Assembly: GCA_002390705.1 (NCBI GenBank)
Contig: DGQA01000002.1
Coordinates: forward strand, 85,791-149,790
Length of the DNA stretch: 64,000 bases
Source: Actinobacteria bacterium UBA4426
GTDB lineage: Bacteria; Actinomycetota; Actinomycetes; S36-B12
Direction: 5' to 3'
Position numbers and translations under genes: made by a program. Numbering within the stretch: the stretch's first letter is position 1; the number at the start of each line of letters is the position of its first letter. Shown piece by piece: positions 7,637 through 16,808 of this stretch. A model generated the notes under the pieces. The model was given only the letters and a program-made list of their open reading frames with translations. It had not been told where the DNA came from and did not search any database.

Positions 7637-8443
7637 CTACCCCTTCGCAACAGGTAGGTCAGGCTGGACTTGATCCCTGAGCCATTGGCCAATCTGCGCC
7701 AAAGTCCCTTCACTAATTGCGGTCTCGGCGTGCCCGAATCCCTCCACCACAATCACCTGAGCATTCGGATTGCCCGCTCGCTCGATCGCGTTTTCCAATG
7801 CATACGCATGTTCAACGGGGAAATAATGGTCGACATCGCCATGCACGATCAAAAGGGGTGTGTCGGCAAGGCGCTCGACGGCAACCTCGGGTGAGATTGG
7901 GGGTGGATCAGGCCACGGGGCGCTCCGGACTCGAACCCCTTTTCCACGCAGGGCCAAGCGACCCGACTGGGTTTCAATTAATCGGTGAACCACGCGCATT
8001 ATTCGCGTCCCACGGTAAAACCAGAATGCGGGCGCACTCACACTGACAACTAGATCAGGTGCATGAGCGCCCTGGGCTAAGGCAGCCTGTCGCAAAATCA
8101 CTGAACCTCCCATGGAGAAACCAATGGTTGCAACCTTGCGGTAGCCAAAGTCGCGTGCGTGAGCGACGGCCGCATCAACATCTAAAACCTCATCCATGCC
8201 CATGGTGCTTTCGCCACCAGACTCCCCGTGGCCACGAAGGTCTAGTGCCAATACCCCGCCGTACTCCCTCAGGGCAATAACGACTTTCTTCACATGATCC
8301 TGCTCCCGATTACCTGTAAACCCATGGGCCACCACAATTCCCAAAGCTAGCGGGTCCAAATCTTCTTTTGCGTGAGCAAACGTGGAATGGGTTCCCATAA
8401 TGCGCACCTGGTCACGGGTATAGAGACTGAATTCCGAATGCAC
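7637..8443 (-). CDS. Alpha/beta hydrolase (serine esterase/lipase type)
   Basis: A 268-residue cytoplasmic hydrolase. The oxyanion-side motif HGFTGNRE, the nucleophile elbow GFSMGGS (serine near residue 111), the acid HGDVDHYFP and the histidine GFGHAE give a full catalytic triad. The fold and length resemble monoacylglycerol lipase and BAAT-like hydrolases; the substrate is unknown. It is transcribed away from glnR, with about 96 nt between the two start codons. Confidence 0.82.
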   Translation of the reverse strand: MHSEFSLYTRDQVRIMGTHSTFAHAKEDLDPLALGIVVAHGFTGNREQDHVKKVVIALREYGGVLALDLRGHGESGGESTMGMDEVLDVDAAVAHARDFGYRKVATIGFSMGGSVILRQAALAQGAHAPDLVVSVSAPAFWFYRGTRIMRVVHRLIETQSGRLALRGKGVRVRSAPWPDPPPISPEVAVERLADTPLLIVHGDVDHYFPVEHAYALENAIERAGNPNAQVIVVEGFGHAETAISEGTLAQIGQWLRDQVQPDLPVAKG

Positions 8444-8539
8444 AGCCCCAGTTTGCCGGTTGGTCTTGGGGACTGCGAAGGCACCTATCTGAAGTGCAAA
8501 AATCCCATGAGTACTCTTGGATCAGACTTAGGAGGTGAG

Positions 8540-9259
8540 ATGCGAATAGCTCTACTGACCCGCGGCATGCATTCTTCGGCTGAAGTTCTGCCTGCATTGG
8601 GGCTTCTCAACCACACCGTTCGAGTCTTGGGCGCAGAGCCGGCCTCGCTTCTAGCGGTTGATAACTCCGATGTCTTGCTTGTGGACGGACGGATGGATCT
8701 GCCTGCCGTTCGGAGCTTTACGCGCCTATTGCGTGACACAGGGGCGGGAGCGCCCGTCCTGCTAGTAACCACCGAGGGGAACCTGGCCGCGGTTCAAGGT
8801 GACTGGGGGATCGACGACTTCCTGCTCAATACAACTTCACCCGCCGAACTTGAAGCCCGTTTGCGGGTTGTAGTTGCACGCTTCGACATCCGGATGGGCA
8901 TTGACGTGAATCGCAGCCCCGAAGAAATCAACTTGGGGGCACTGCACATTGACGAAGTGAGCTACACCGTCCGGCTACACGGCCGGCCACTTGATCTGAC
9001 GTTTAAGGAATTCGAGTTGTTAAAACACCTCGCTCAACACCCAGGCCGGGTTTTCACCCGTGCGCTATTACTACAAGAAGTCTGGGGTTATGACTACTTT
9101 GGGGGCACCCGAACCGTTGACGTCCATGTCCGTCGCCTGCGTGCCAAACTTGGATCCGAAAATGAAGCGCTCATCGGTACCGTGCGAAATGTGGGTTACC
9201 GGTTTGTGCTTGAGTCACCCGAGCGTGAGACTGAGCGTGTCAGCCAATTGCAGACTTGA
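8540..9259 (+). CDS. glnR: GlnR-type OmpR-family response regulator
   Basis: Global nitrogen regulator of actinobacteria, controlling ammonium assimilation genes. Of 239 residues, 1-110 form an atypical receiver (LLNHTVRVLGAEPASLL, DVLLVDGRMDL) and about 130-225 the winged-helix domain (LTFKEFELLKHLAQHPGRVF, GGTRTVDVHVRRLRAKLG, IGTVRNVGYRF). It matches my memory of Rv0818 across its length. GlnR receivers are orphan and not switched by a normal kinase. The start is set by GGAGGTG at 8531-8537 before the ATG at 8540. The next gene is mshD, the same order as Rv0818-Rv0819, which supports the naming. Confidence 0.9.
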   Translation: MRIALLTRGMHSSAEVLPALGLLNHTVRVLGAEPASLLAVDNSDVLLVDGRMDLPAVRSFTRLLRDTGAGAPVLLVTTEGNLAAVQGDWGIDDFLLNTTSPAELEARLRVVVARFDIRMGIDVNRSPEEINLGALHIDEVSYTVRLHGRPLDLTFKEFELLKHLAQHPGRVFTRALLLQEVWGYDYFGGTRTVDVHVRRLRAKLGSENEALIGTVRNVGYRFVLESPERETERVSQLQT

Positions 9260-9265
9260 CCCATC

Positions 9266-10207
9266 GTGACTAACTCCGGGTCAGCTGTATCCACTGAAGT
9301 ATTCGAGCAACTTAATTCCGCCGATGTGGCGCGGGTAAACCAACTGCTTGGTGAGGCCACGGCTTTTGACGGAGTACGCCCACTAAGCGAGCACGCCTGG
9401 TTACACCTTGACTCCAATGAAAGTGGGCTACACGTTCTGGGATTTTTAAACAATAAATTCTCCGCCTACGCCCATGTGGACACGACTGATCTTGTGGAAG
9501 GGACGAGTGCCGAATTGGTCGTTTCCCCTCTCGCGAGAAGCCAGGGCTTAGGGCGCGCATTAGTCGAACGTGTATTGGAGCTCTCCCCCGACGGCCGATT
9601 GCGATTGTGGGCACACAATGCAACCGCCGAAGCGCAATCACTCGCTGACTCACTCGGTTTCCGGATCAACCGCTCGCTGTGGGAAATGCGACGGTCGCTC
9701 TTTGCCCCACTGCCTGCGCCCCAAATCCCGCGCGGGGTCCAGATCAGAACTTTCGATCCTTTGACCGACATCCCCGGTGTCCTGGCGATTAACGCACGGG
9801 CTTTCACCGATCTGCCTGATCAAGGGAGTTGGAATGAGCGAGATATTTCACTGCGACTTAATGAGTCTTGGTTCAACGCAGATGGATTCTTTATCGCGGT
9901 GGATTCCCAGACTGAGGCGATCATCGGATTTCATTGGACCAAAGTTCACGGTTCGGGCCAGCCCGGCTCCGACCACAGCCACGAAGCGATCGGTGAGGTC
10001 TACGTGATAGCGGTAGATCCCACCCATCGAGTCCCTGGGTTGGGTCGCGCATTAACTACTTTGGGATTGACCTACTTGCGCGAACTCGGACTTCGACAAG
10101 CCATGCTTTACGTTGATTTTTCCAACGAACGGGCAATTTCCCTCTACGAAAACCTAGGGTTCGTCCACTGGGACACGGACGTCATGTTCGGTCGCCCACG
10201 TGACTAA
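9266..10207 (+). CDS. mshD: Mycothiol acetyltransferase
   Basis: Final step of mycothiol synthesis: acetyl-CoA-dependent acetylation of Cys-GlcN-Ins. The 313-residue protein holds two GNAT domains. In the N-terminal one, SPLARSQGLGRALVERVL (about residue 88) is the acetyl-CoA pyrophosphate loop region; in the C-terminal one, IAVDPTHRVPGLGRALTTL followed by LYVDFSNERAISLYENLGF is intact and catalytic. The GTG start at 9266 follows glnR by 6 nt. Mycothiol is restricted to Actinomycetota, so this gene anchors the host assignment. Confidence 0.93.
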   Translation: MTNSGSAVSTEVFEQLNSADVARVNQLLGEATAFDGVRPLSEHAWLHLDSNESGLHVLGFLNNKFSAYAHVDTTDLVEGTSAELVVSPLARSQGLGRALVERVLELSPDGRLRLWAHNATAEAQSLADSLGFRINRSLWEMRRSLFAPLPAPQIPRGVQIRTFDPLTDIPGVLAINARAFTDLPDQGSWNERDISLRLNESWFNADGFFIAVDSQTEAIIGFHWTKVHGSGQPGSDHSHEAIGEVYVIAVDPTHRVPGLGRALTTLGLTYLRELGLRQAMLYVDFSNERAISLYENLGFVHWDTDVMFGRPRD

Positions 10208-10277
10208 TACATCTGCGCTTTAGTAATTCACCACCTTCGCCTCACCTCAAGAACCCCTAGCATGGGACGATAACCGC

Positions 10278-12452
10278 ATGAGCATCTCCGAATTCTCCTC
10301 TGACGGTCCACCCACCGGAGAGCTCGCCGCCATTATTCTCAAGGAAGATTTCGCCAGCGATCTTCCACCCGGTCGTTTCTTGGACCGAGAACTTTCTTGG
10401 CTTGCGTTTAATAAGCGGGTATTGGATCTAGCAGATGACCCCGGGTTGCCCTTACTTGATCGCACAAAATTTCTCGCAATTTTCGCCCGGAACCTTGATG
10501 AATTTTTCATGGTGCGCGTAGCGGGCCTCAAGCGGCGGATCGCAACAGGAATTGCGGTTCGAACAGCAAGCGGGCTTACCCCAAAGGAAGTGCTAGAAAA
10601 TATTTGGGAGCACGCCTTTGCTTTGCAGCGCCAGCAAGCCGACTATTTCCTTTCAACGATTGAACCCAATCTCAATGAAGCGGGGATTCATGTCTTGCGC
10701 TGGGACCAGCTCACCTCAAATGAGAAAACCGATATGGATCTTTTCTTTGATTCCAAAGTGTTCCCGATTTTGACGCCGCTTGCAGTCGACCCTTCACACC
10801 CTTTTCCCTACATCAGTGGGCTCTCCCTCAACCTCGCCGTCGTTGTGCAAAATCCAACAACGGGCAACAGGCTTTTTGCGCGTGTGAAAGTGCCGCCGCT
10901 GCTTCCACGATTTATCGAAGTGGGATCCGCCCGTTACGTTCCACTCGAAGACATCATGGCTGCGCACTTGAGCGATTTATTTCCTGGCATGGAAATCCGT
11001 GAGCACCACGCGTTTCGAGTTACGCGCAATGAAGATGTTGAAGTCGAGGAAGACGATGCAGAGAATTTACTGAAGGCGCTCGAGCGCGAGCTAGTGCGCC
11101 GGCGCTTTGGGCCTCCCGTGCGACTCGAGGTCGAGGAAAACATTGATCCTTATGTCCTTGACTTACTCGTGAGTGAACTCGATATCACTAGTTTAGAAGT
11201 TTTTCGTCTTCCCGGACCACTGGACCTCACTGGGCTGTGGACGATTGTGGGACTGGATCGCGATGACTTGAAGCAGCGCAAGTTTGTCCCAAAAACTTCA
11301 CGTGCGTTGTCCGATGTTGAAAGTTCACAAGCACCGGACATTTTGAGTATTGTTCGTGAAAAGGACGTCCTCCTGCACCACCCATACGACTCCTTTTCAA
11401 CCAGTGTGCAGCTTTTCCTTGAGCAAGCCGCGGTCGACCCGAATGTTCTCGCAATTAAGCAAACCTTGTACCGCACCTCTGGCAACTCACCGATTGTTGA
11501 CGCTTTGATACTGGCTGCCGAGGAAGGGAAACAGGTCCTTGCGATCGTTGAAATCAAAGCACGGTTTGACGAGCAAAATAATATTGATTGGGCCCGCAAA
11601 CTTGAACAAGCGGGTGTGCACGTTGTGTACGGATTAGTTGGCTTAAAAACTCACAGCAAACTGTCCATGGTGGTGCGCAATGACGGTGATCAGCTCCGCC
11701 GCTACTGCCATATTGGGACGGGTAACTACAACCCCAAGACAGCCCGCTTGTACGAAGACTTCGGGTTGCTCACCAGCAATCCTCAAGTGGGCGAGGACGT
11801 ATCGAACCTGTTCAACGTTCTTTCTGGTTACTCCATGAACACCGACTACAACCGACTACTTGTTGCCCCGCACTCGGTACGCACTGGCTTGATCGCGCGG
11901 ATTGACCGGGAGATCACCCACCAATTGGAGGGACGGCCTTCCGGGGTCCGGATTAAGTGCAACTCCCTCGTTGACGAGGCGATCATTGACGCCCTCTATC
12001 GGGCCTCCATGGCTGGGGTTCGGGTGGACATTTGGGTCCGCGGAATTTGCGCTATGCGCCCAGGCGTGCCCGGTCTTAGCGACACGGTCCGGATTATTAG
12101 CGTGATGGGACGTTTTCTCGAGCACAGCCGGGTTTTCGATTTTGTCAACGGAGGGAACCCTTCAGTGTGGATTGGCTCCGCGGATCTGATGCACCGCAAC
12201 CTTGACCGACGAGTTGAAGCCTTGGTGAGTATTTCCGATCCCGGGCAAATCGCTGAGATTGAAAACCTGCTGAGTTTGGGGTTTGCCCTTGGAACAGCCA
12301 CGTGGGATTTGGAGGCTGACGGCAGCTGGACCCGAAGGCTATTTAATGAAGCGGGCGAGCGTTTGACCGATATTCAGGACCTTCTCATTGCGATCAAGAG
12401 CAAGCGCTTAAGTGCCCTAGAGTCCGAGGTTTTGACCGGCGCGGACTCTTAG
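10278..12452 (+). CDS. ppk: Polyphosphate kinase 1
   Basis: Reversibly polymerises the gamma-phosphate of ATP into polyphosphate. At 724 residues it has the full PPK1 layout: N-terminal domain (FLDRELSWLAFNKRVLDLA), head domain, and two phospholipase-D-like catalytic C domains. The autophosphorylated histidine is in LKTHSKLSMVVR (about residue 462) and a second conserved histidine in RFLEHSRVFDF (about 620). The CHIGTGNYNPKTARLYED motif is intact. It heads a compact ppk, CYTH-CHAD, mutT1 series and lies directly before the pst operon, linking polyphosphate storage to phosphate uptake. A TAGCAT -10-like box lies 15 nt before the ATG. Confidence 0.95.
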   Translation: MSISEFSSDGPPTGELAAIILKEDFASDLPPGRFLDRELSWLAFNKRVLDLADDPGLPLLDRTKFLAIFARNLDEFFMVRVAGLKRRIATGIAVRTASGLTPKEVLENIWEHAFALQRQQADYFLSTIEPNLNEAGIHVLRWDQLTSNEKTDMDLFFDSKVFPILTPLAVDPSHPFPYISGLSLNLAVVVQNPTTGNRLFARVKVPPLLPRFIEVGSARYVPLEDIMAAHLSDLFPGMEIREHHAFRVTRNEDVEVEEDDAENLLKALERELVRRRFGPPVRLEVEENIDPYVLDLLVSELDITSLEVFRLPGPLDLTGLWTIVGLDRDDLKQRKFVPKTSRALSDVESSQAPDILSIVREKDVLLHHPYDSFSTSVQLFLEQAAVDPNVLAIKQTLYRTSGNSPIVDALILAAEEGKQVLAIVEIKARFDEQNNIDWARKLEQAGVHVVYGLVGLKTHSKLSMVVRNDGDQLRRYCHIGTGNYNPKTARLYEDFGLLTSNPQVGEDVSNLFNVLSGYSMNTDYNRLLVAPHSVRTGLIARIDREITHQLEGRPSGVRIKCNSLVDEAIIDALYRASMAGVRVDIWVRGICAMRPGVPGLSDTVRIISVMGRFLEHSRVFDFVNGGNPSVWIGSADLMHRNLDRRVEALVSISDPGQIAEIENLLSLGFALGTATWDLEADGSWTRRLFNEAGERLTDIQDLLIAIKSKRLSALESEVLTGADS

Positions 12453-12479
12453 CCTGCGTTGGCTGGGTAAGTTAAAACC

Positions 12480-13844
12480 ATGGACTCCACGCCTACCAAG
12501 CAGCATGTGGAAACGGAATTCAAATTTCGGGTACCAGCAAATTTTGAGTTGCCCAGTTTCCCACAATCTCTGGGCACTTGGACCACCGAAGCAACTCGAA
12601 ACATGGATGCTATTTACTGGGACACAACCGATGCGACCCTTCTACGGTGGGGAATCACAATGCGCACGCGCAGCGGAGGCGGTGATGATGGCTGGCACCT
12701 GAAAATCCCCACTCGTCCCCGGGAACAGCCCAAGGGCGCAAGTGTGCGGACTGAACTTCACCGCGATCCCACCAGTGCAACTCCTCCAATTGAATTCCTT
12801 GAAATGCTGTCAACAGTTTTACAAGGATCCGATGTCCTGCCAATTGCTCGTGTCCGCACCGAACGCAATCCCCAGGCTCTTACTGGCCCATCTGGTCAGA
12901 TAGTTGAATTGGTCGACGACCGCGTCACTCTGACCCGAAACGAAGTAATCGTTGATCAATTTCGTGAAATAGAAATTGAACTCACCAGCGAGCTGGGGCT
13001 GCCCGATGCGCTTCTCATCTGTGAGATCCTTCGTAATGCGGGAGCCCACACTAGTTCGGTAAGCAAAGCAGCCAGCGCATTTGGGCCAGACGCGAAAAAG
13101 CAACCTGATGTTCCTCGACTCCCCACGCCCGATCGAACCGATCTGCCATGTGACTTGATCCGTTGGGCTCTTTCCCGCCAAGTTCGCAAGATTTTTTACG
13201 CTGAGCTCACCAGTAGGTTGGCCGGCGACACGCATGGACTCACTCGTGAACTCATCGAACTTGATGCCCTGCTTAAGGCGCTTCGGGACTGGCTCAATCA
13301 AGCTGAACAGGAATTTCTCGAGGAAGACCTCACGTGGCTGATTCGTGAATTGAGTATCGCAGCTGAACTGGCAGATCAACACGCACAAGCACGAGCACTC
13401 GTTAACTCACTATCGGACCCACTCGATCCAGATAAAGCCGCGGCAGCGGTTGATCAATACTTCGCGGGAAAAATTGAGGCAGCCAGATCAAGTCTGCAGG
13501 CCGCTCGCCGCAGTGATCGCTACCTATACCTCTTTAGCGATCTGATCAACTTGGCTTGCGTTCCCGCGGTGACTCCACGTGCCTATGAGCCCCGGAACCT
13601 GTGGGAAAATATCTCCCGCAACCCGTGTGATCGGCTCACGATTGCAGTGCATTTCGGGGCCATCTTTAAGAAGAAAAGTAAGCGCCTTAAAAAAAACCTT
13701 CACTGCTCTCAGACAAAGACTGGGCGAGTAAATGCAAGTGAGATGCTTCGAGCGATTGCCCTTTCAGGAAAAATTGATCCGGCTGTGATTTTCACTTTGG
13801 GCGTTTCCCTAGGCGCCGCGATTCATGCAGAAGACGCGTCGTGA
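12480..13844 (+). CDS. CYTH and CHAD domain protein
   Basis: A 454-residue protein with an N-terminal CYTH (triphosphate tunnel metalloenzyme) domain, about residues 9-205, marked by the ExExK motif ETEFKFRV and the basic IxMRTRSGG tunnel segment, and a C-terminal CHAD domain (about 225-450), a histidine-rich helical domain that binds polyphosphate. Family members hydrolyse triphosphate or bind polyphosphate granules. Several CHAD histidines and arginines are visible (HAQARALV, RRSDRYLYLF), but the domain looks divergent. It lies between ppk and mutT1 and overlaps mutT1 by 4 bp, so a role in polyphosphate handling is likely. Confidence 0.82.
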   Translation: MDSTPTKQHVETEFKFRVPANFELPSFPQSLGTWTTEATRNMDAIYWDTTDATLLRWGITMRTRSGGGDDGWHLKIPTRPREQPKGASVRTELHRDPTSATPPIEFLEMLSTVLQGSDVLPIARVRTERNPQALTGPSGQIVELVDDRVTLTRNEVIVDQFREIEIELTSELGLPDALLICEILRNAGAHTSSVSKAASAFGPDAKKQPDVPRLPTPDRTDLPCDLIRWALSRQVRKIFYAELTSRLAGDTHGLTRELIELDALLKALRDWLNQAEQEFLEEDLTWLIRELSIAAELADQHAQARALVNSLSDPLDPDKAAAAVDQYFAGKIEAARSSLQAARRSDRYLYLFSDLINLACVPAVTPRAYEPRNLWENISRNPCDRLTIAVHFGAIFKKKSKRLKKNLHCSQTKTGRVNASEMLRAIALSGKIDPAVIFTLGVSLGAAIHAEDAS

Positions 13845-14758
13845 GCAAAATAATTAGTGCAGCGGGAGTCGTTCTCCTTCGTAATAATGAAGTACTGCTC
13901 GTACACCGCCCTCGATACGACGACTGGTCATTTCCCAAAGGGAAAGTAGACGGAGCTGAACTGCTTCCGCTCACAGCAGTTCGAGAGTGCGATGAGGAAA
14001 CTGGCTTTCTTGCCGTACTGGGACCTCATATTGGTGTGGACCGGTATGACATTGCTGAAGGAAGGAAAGAAGTTCACTACTGGCGGGCACACGTCCGAGA
14101 AGATCTTGGTTTTGCCCCCGATGAAGAAGTCGACAAAATCGCTTGGATCCCCGTTGACGGAGTAGCCTCTCACCTGACCTACCCCACAGACCTGGAGTTC
14201 CTTCAGAGCGCCCTGGTACTGCCTCCTACTTCACCTCTGGTCATTCTTCGACACGCAAAAGCTGTTAAGCGATCCGACTTCACTGGGAAACACGACAGCG
14301 ATCGACCGCTGTCAGGCCGTGGGCGGCGCCAAGCAAAAATAATCGCCGAAGCTCTCGAGGGGTACGGAATTGAACGGGTAATCAGTTCCCCCATGCAACG
14401 CTGTCAAGAAACAGTAAAAAAATTCATGAAACAACTATCCACCACCCCAATTTTGGTCGATGCTCTCAGTGAATCGGGCTACGAACAACACCCCCAAAAT
14501 CTCCAACCTGCGATTGAGTTGGCCATGGGAAATCCCGCACCCACCGTCCTGTGTTCGCACCGGCCCGTACTTGACGCAATCCTGAAAACTGTCGCCACAG
14601 CAGGAGGGGTCTCCCAGGTAGAGCGAATCGAAGAGATTTGGTCTACCAACCTTTCCCCAGGATCATTTTTTGTGGCGCACCGTCATATTGACGCTGAGGG
14701 CACTGTGAAAGTTGTGGCCATAGAGCATCATGAGGTCCCTGGGAATCAGGAATCCTGA
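13841..14758 (+). CDS. mutT1: MutT1-like Nudix hydrolase with C-terminal histidine phosphatase domain
   Basis: Two-domain nucleotide-sanitising enzyme of 305 residues. The N-terminal Nudix domain has the full Nudix box, starting GKVDGAE and ending RECDEETGF (residues 28-50). The C-terminal domain (about 128-300) has the phosphohistidine-forming motif VILRHAKAVKR and a second conserved histidine in LCSHRPVLD. Mycobacterial MutT1 (Rv2985) has the same architecture, removes 8-oxo-GTP products and diadenosine polyphosphates, and is also next to ppk. The start codon is a GTG overlapping the preceding stop (GTGA). Confidence 0.9.
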   Translation: MSKIISAAGVVLLRNNEVLLVHRPRYDDWSFPKGKVDGAELLPLTAVRECDEETGFLAVLGPHIGVDRYDIAEGRKEVHYWRAHVREDLGFAPDEEVDKIAWIPVDGVASHLTYPTDLEFLQSALVLPPTSPLVILRHAKAVKRSDFTGKHDSDRPLSGRGRRQAKIIAEALEGYGIERVISSPMQRCQETVKKFMKQLSTTPILVDALSESGYEQHPQNLQPAIELAMGNPAPTVLCSHRPVLDAILKTVATAGGVSQVERIEEIWSTNLSPGSFFVAHRHIDAEGTVKVVAIEHHEVPGNQES

Positions 14759-14783
14759 TTCTTTCTTCTCAATGTTGATAACT

Positions 14784-14814
14784 GTTCACCTTTCGTTCAC
14801 TTTGAGGGTTCATT
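14784..14814 (+). promoter_or_regulatory. Pho-box-like direct repeats upstream of pstS
   Basis: Three GTTCA(C/T) repeats: GTTCACC at 14784, GTTCACT at 14795 and GTTCATT at 14808. The first two are spaced 11 bp, the spacing of PhoP direct-repeat units in Streptomyces and mycobacteria (GTTCACC consensus). The third is offset by 13 bp. They lie about 90-120 nt upstream of the pstS start. Phosphate-starvation control of the pst operon by PhoP is inferred. Confidence 0.7.
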
Positions 14815-14901
14815 GTGTACACACTGCAGACCTACTTTTGCCTTTCAGGGTCGAACACGACCGCTAAGGTAAACCAACAGAAAACGAATCGGAGTTCATT
14901 G

Positions 14902-15861
14902 ATGTCGCAGTTAAAGCGAACACTTCTCGTAGCATCACCGGTCCTTCTCGCAGCCCTCACATTGAGTGCCTGCGGTGGTTCCAATAACTCAGGTGGCGAA
15001 GACGGTGGCAGTGGCCAGATCCGAATTGACGGCTCCTCAACCGTGTATCCCCTCAGCGCAATCGCCGCTGAAGACTTCCAAGTAGCTAACCCTGGAATCC
15101 AAGTAACAGTCGGGTCTTCGGGTACCGGTGGTGGGTTCGAAAAGTTCTGCCGCGGTGAAACTGACGCTAATGACGCCTCCCGCCCCATCAAAGATTCGGA
15201 AATTCAAGAGTGCGCTGATACCGGAATTGAGTACGCGCAACTGACCGTCGCAATTGATGCATTAACCGTAGTCGTTAATAAAGACAATGATTTTGCAAAC
15301 TGCTTGACCACTGAGCAACTGGCTGCAATCTGGGGACCTGACTCAACCATCTCGAACTGGAACGAAGTTGATCCTTCATTCCCCGACGAGCCACTACCGA
15401 TTTTTGGTCCAGGAACCGATTCAGGGACATTTGACTATTTCACCGACGTGATCAATGGCGAAGAAGGGGTAAGTCGAACTGATTTTACCCCGAGTGAAGA
15501 CGACAACGTGATTGTTCAAGGAGTTGCGGGCAGCAAGGGCGGCCTTGGCTACTTCGGGTTCACTTACTTTGAGGAGAATGCCGATCGGCTCAAAGCACTT
15601 GAAATCGATTCTGGAGCAGGTTGTGTGGCACCGAGCGCTAAATCGGCACGAGATGGCTCCTACACCCCGTTGTCACGCCCCCTGTTCGTGTACCCATCGG
15701 TTCAGTCTTTAGCCGACCCAAACGTCTCCGAGTTCTTCCAGTTCTATATTGACAACAATGTAGAAATTGCCAAGGCAGCTCTCTACATTCCGCTCAGTGA
15801 CGCCGCGCAGGAGCAGTTAGTGACTGATTTTGCGGCCTTACTTACCCAAGCAGGAAATTAG
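14902..15861 (+). CDS. pstS: Phosphate-binding lipoprotein PstS
   Basis: High-affinity periplasm-side phosphate receptor of the PstSCAB ABC transporter. The chosen ATG at 14902 has GGAG at 14891-14894; a longer frame from 14815 covers the Pho box and is unlikely. The 319-residue product begins with a lipoprotein signal (VLLAALTLSACGG, lipobox cysteine near residue 24). The phosphate loops are visible: DGSSTVYPLS and SSGTGGGFEKFCRGETDANDASR split over residues 40-95, and GPGTDSGTFDYF (about 172). It is the first gene of the operon pstS-pstC-pstA-pstB. Confidence 0.95.
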   Translation: MSQLKRTLLVASPVLLAALTLSACGGSNNSGGEDGGSGQIRIDGSSTVYPLSAIAAEDFQVANPGIQVTVGSSGTGGGFEKFCRGETDANDASRPIKDSEIQECADTGIEYAQLTVAIDALTVVVNKDNDFANCLTTEQLAAIWGPDSTISNWNEVDPSFPDEPLPIFGPGTDSGTFDYFTDVINGEEGVSRTDFTPSEDDNVIVQGVAGSKGGLGYFGFTYFEENADRLKALEIDSGAGCVAPSAKSARDGSYTPLSRPLFVYPSVQSLADPNVSEFFQFYIDNNVEIAKAALYIPLSDAAQEQLVTDFAALLTQAGN

Positions 15862-15872
15862 TAATTTAATTT

Positions 15873-16808
15873 ATGGAGACTAATACTGTGAGCGAGACTG
15901 CCGAAGGGTTATCCCTTCGGCAGTCTCGTCCTCGGTACGGCGAGAAAATAATTCGTTCTATCTTGGCTCTTGCTGCTTTTGTCTCAATTTTCACCACTTT
16001 TGGAATCGTTGTTTCCCTGCTGATTCCTTCAATTGAATTCTTCTTAGAAGTACCCATTACCGACTTCCTCTTCGGTACCGTCTGGACGCCACTGTTCAAA
16101 AATGGCGAATTCGGGGTTATCCCACTACTCAGCGGCACCATTGTCATCACATTGATTGCGATCGCCGTCGCCATTCCACTTGGCCTCGGCGCATCAATTT
16201 ACCTATCCGAATACGCATCAGACCGGGTGCGCAAAGTACTTAAGCCAACCCTCGAAGTTCTCGCGGGCATACCCACGGTTGTGTTTGGTTTCTTTGCCCT
16301 TGAATTCCTCACCCAAGCCATCCTGATCAAAATTTTTCCCGAGATTGAAGTGTTTAATGCCCTTTCCGCGGGCCTGATCATGGGAGTCATGATCATTCCA
16401 ACGATTGCATCACTCTCTGAAGACGCAATGGCTGCGGTGCCTTCGGGTTTGCGTGATGGTGCCTATGCCCTTGGCTCCAGTAAACGCCAAACAGCAATGA
16501 AAGTCGTGATGCCCGCGGCTCTATCGGGAATCGTGGCGGCATTCGTTCTCGGCATCTCCAGGGCGATCGGTGAGACCATGATCGTGACAATTGCAGCTGG
16601 TCTTCAACCGCAACTAAGCTTCAATCCACTCATGGGGATGCAGACCATGACCTCCTATATCGCTGCCGCAGGATCTGGAGACCTAGCAACCGGGTCTATT
16701 GAATACAAATCAATTTTCGCAGTGGGGATGCTGCTGTTTCTCCTCACTTTCATTATGAATATTTTTAGTATTCGTTTGGTCCGCCGATTTAGGCAGGCTT
16801 ATCAGTGA
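15873..16808 (+). CDS. pstC: Phosphate ABC transporter permease PstC
   Basis: Inner-membrane half of the phosphate channel. The 311-residue protein has about six transmembrane segments (first near residues 27-52) and the permease EAA-type loop with the pattern DGAYALGSSKRQT (about 205), the site that contacts PstB. GISRAIGETMIV is the matching conserved helix. The gene follows pstS by 11 nt and overlaps pstA by 4 bp (GTGA). Confidence 0.94.
   Translation: METNTVSETAEGLSLRQSRPRYGEKIIRSILALAAFVSIFTTFGIVVSLLIPSIEFFLEVPITDFLFGTVWTPLFKNGEFGVIPLLSGTIVITLIAIAVAIPLGLGASIYLSEYASDRVRKVLKPTLEVLAGIPTVVFGFFALEFLTQAILIKIFPEIEVFNALSAGLIMGVMIIPTIASLSEDAMAAVPSGLRDGAYALGSSKRQTAMKVVMPAALSGIVAAFVLGISRAIGETMIVTIAAGLQPQLSFNPLMGMQTMTSYIAAAGSGDLATGSIEYKSIFAVGMLLFLLTFIMNIFSIRLVRRFRQAYQ

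Noticed and set aside
11150..11599. 149-codon minus-strand frame within ppk
   Set aside because: Antisense to the polyphosphate kinase catalytic region, with low-complexity Ser/Arg composition typical of shadow frames.
14815..14901. Extended PstS N-terminus
   Set aside because: The added 29 residues would precede the lipoprotein signal peptide and run from the edge of the Pho-box region; the ATG at 14902 has GGAG in place.
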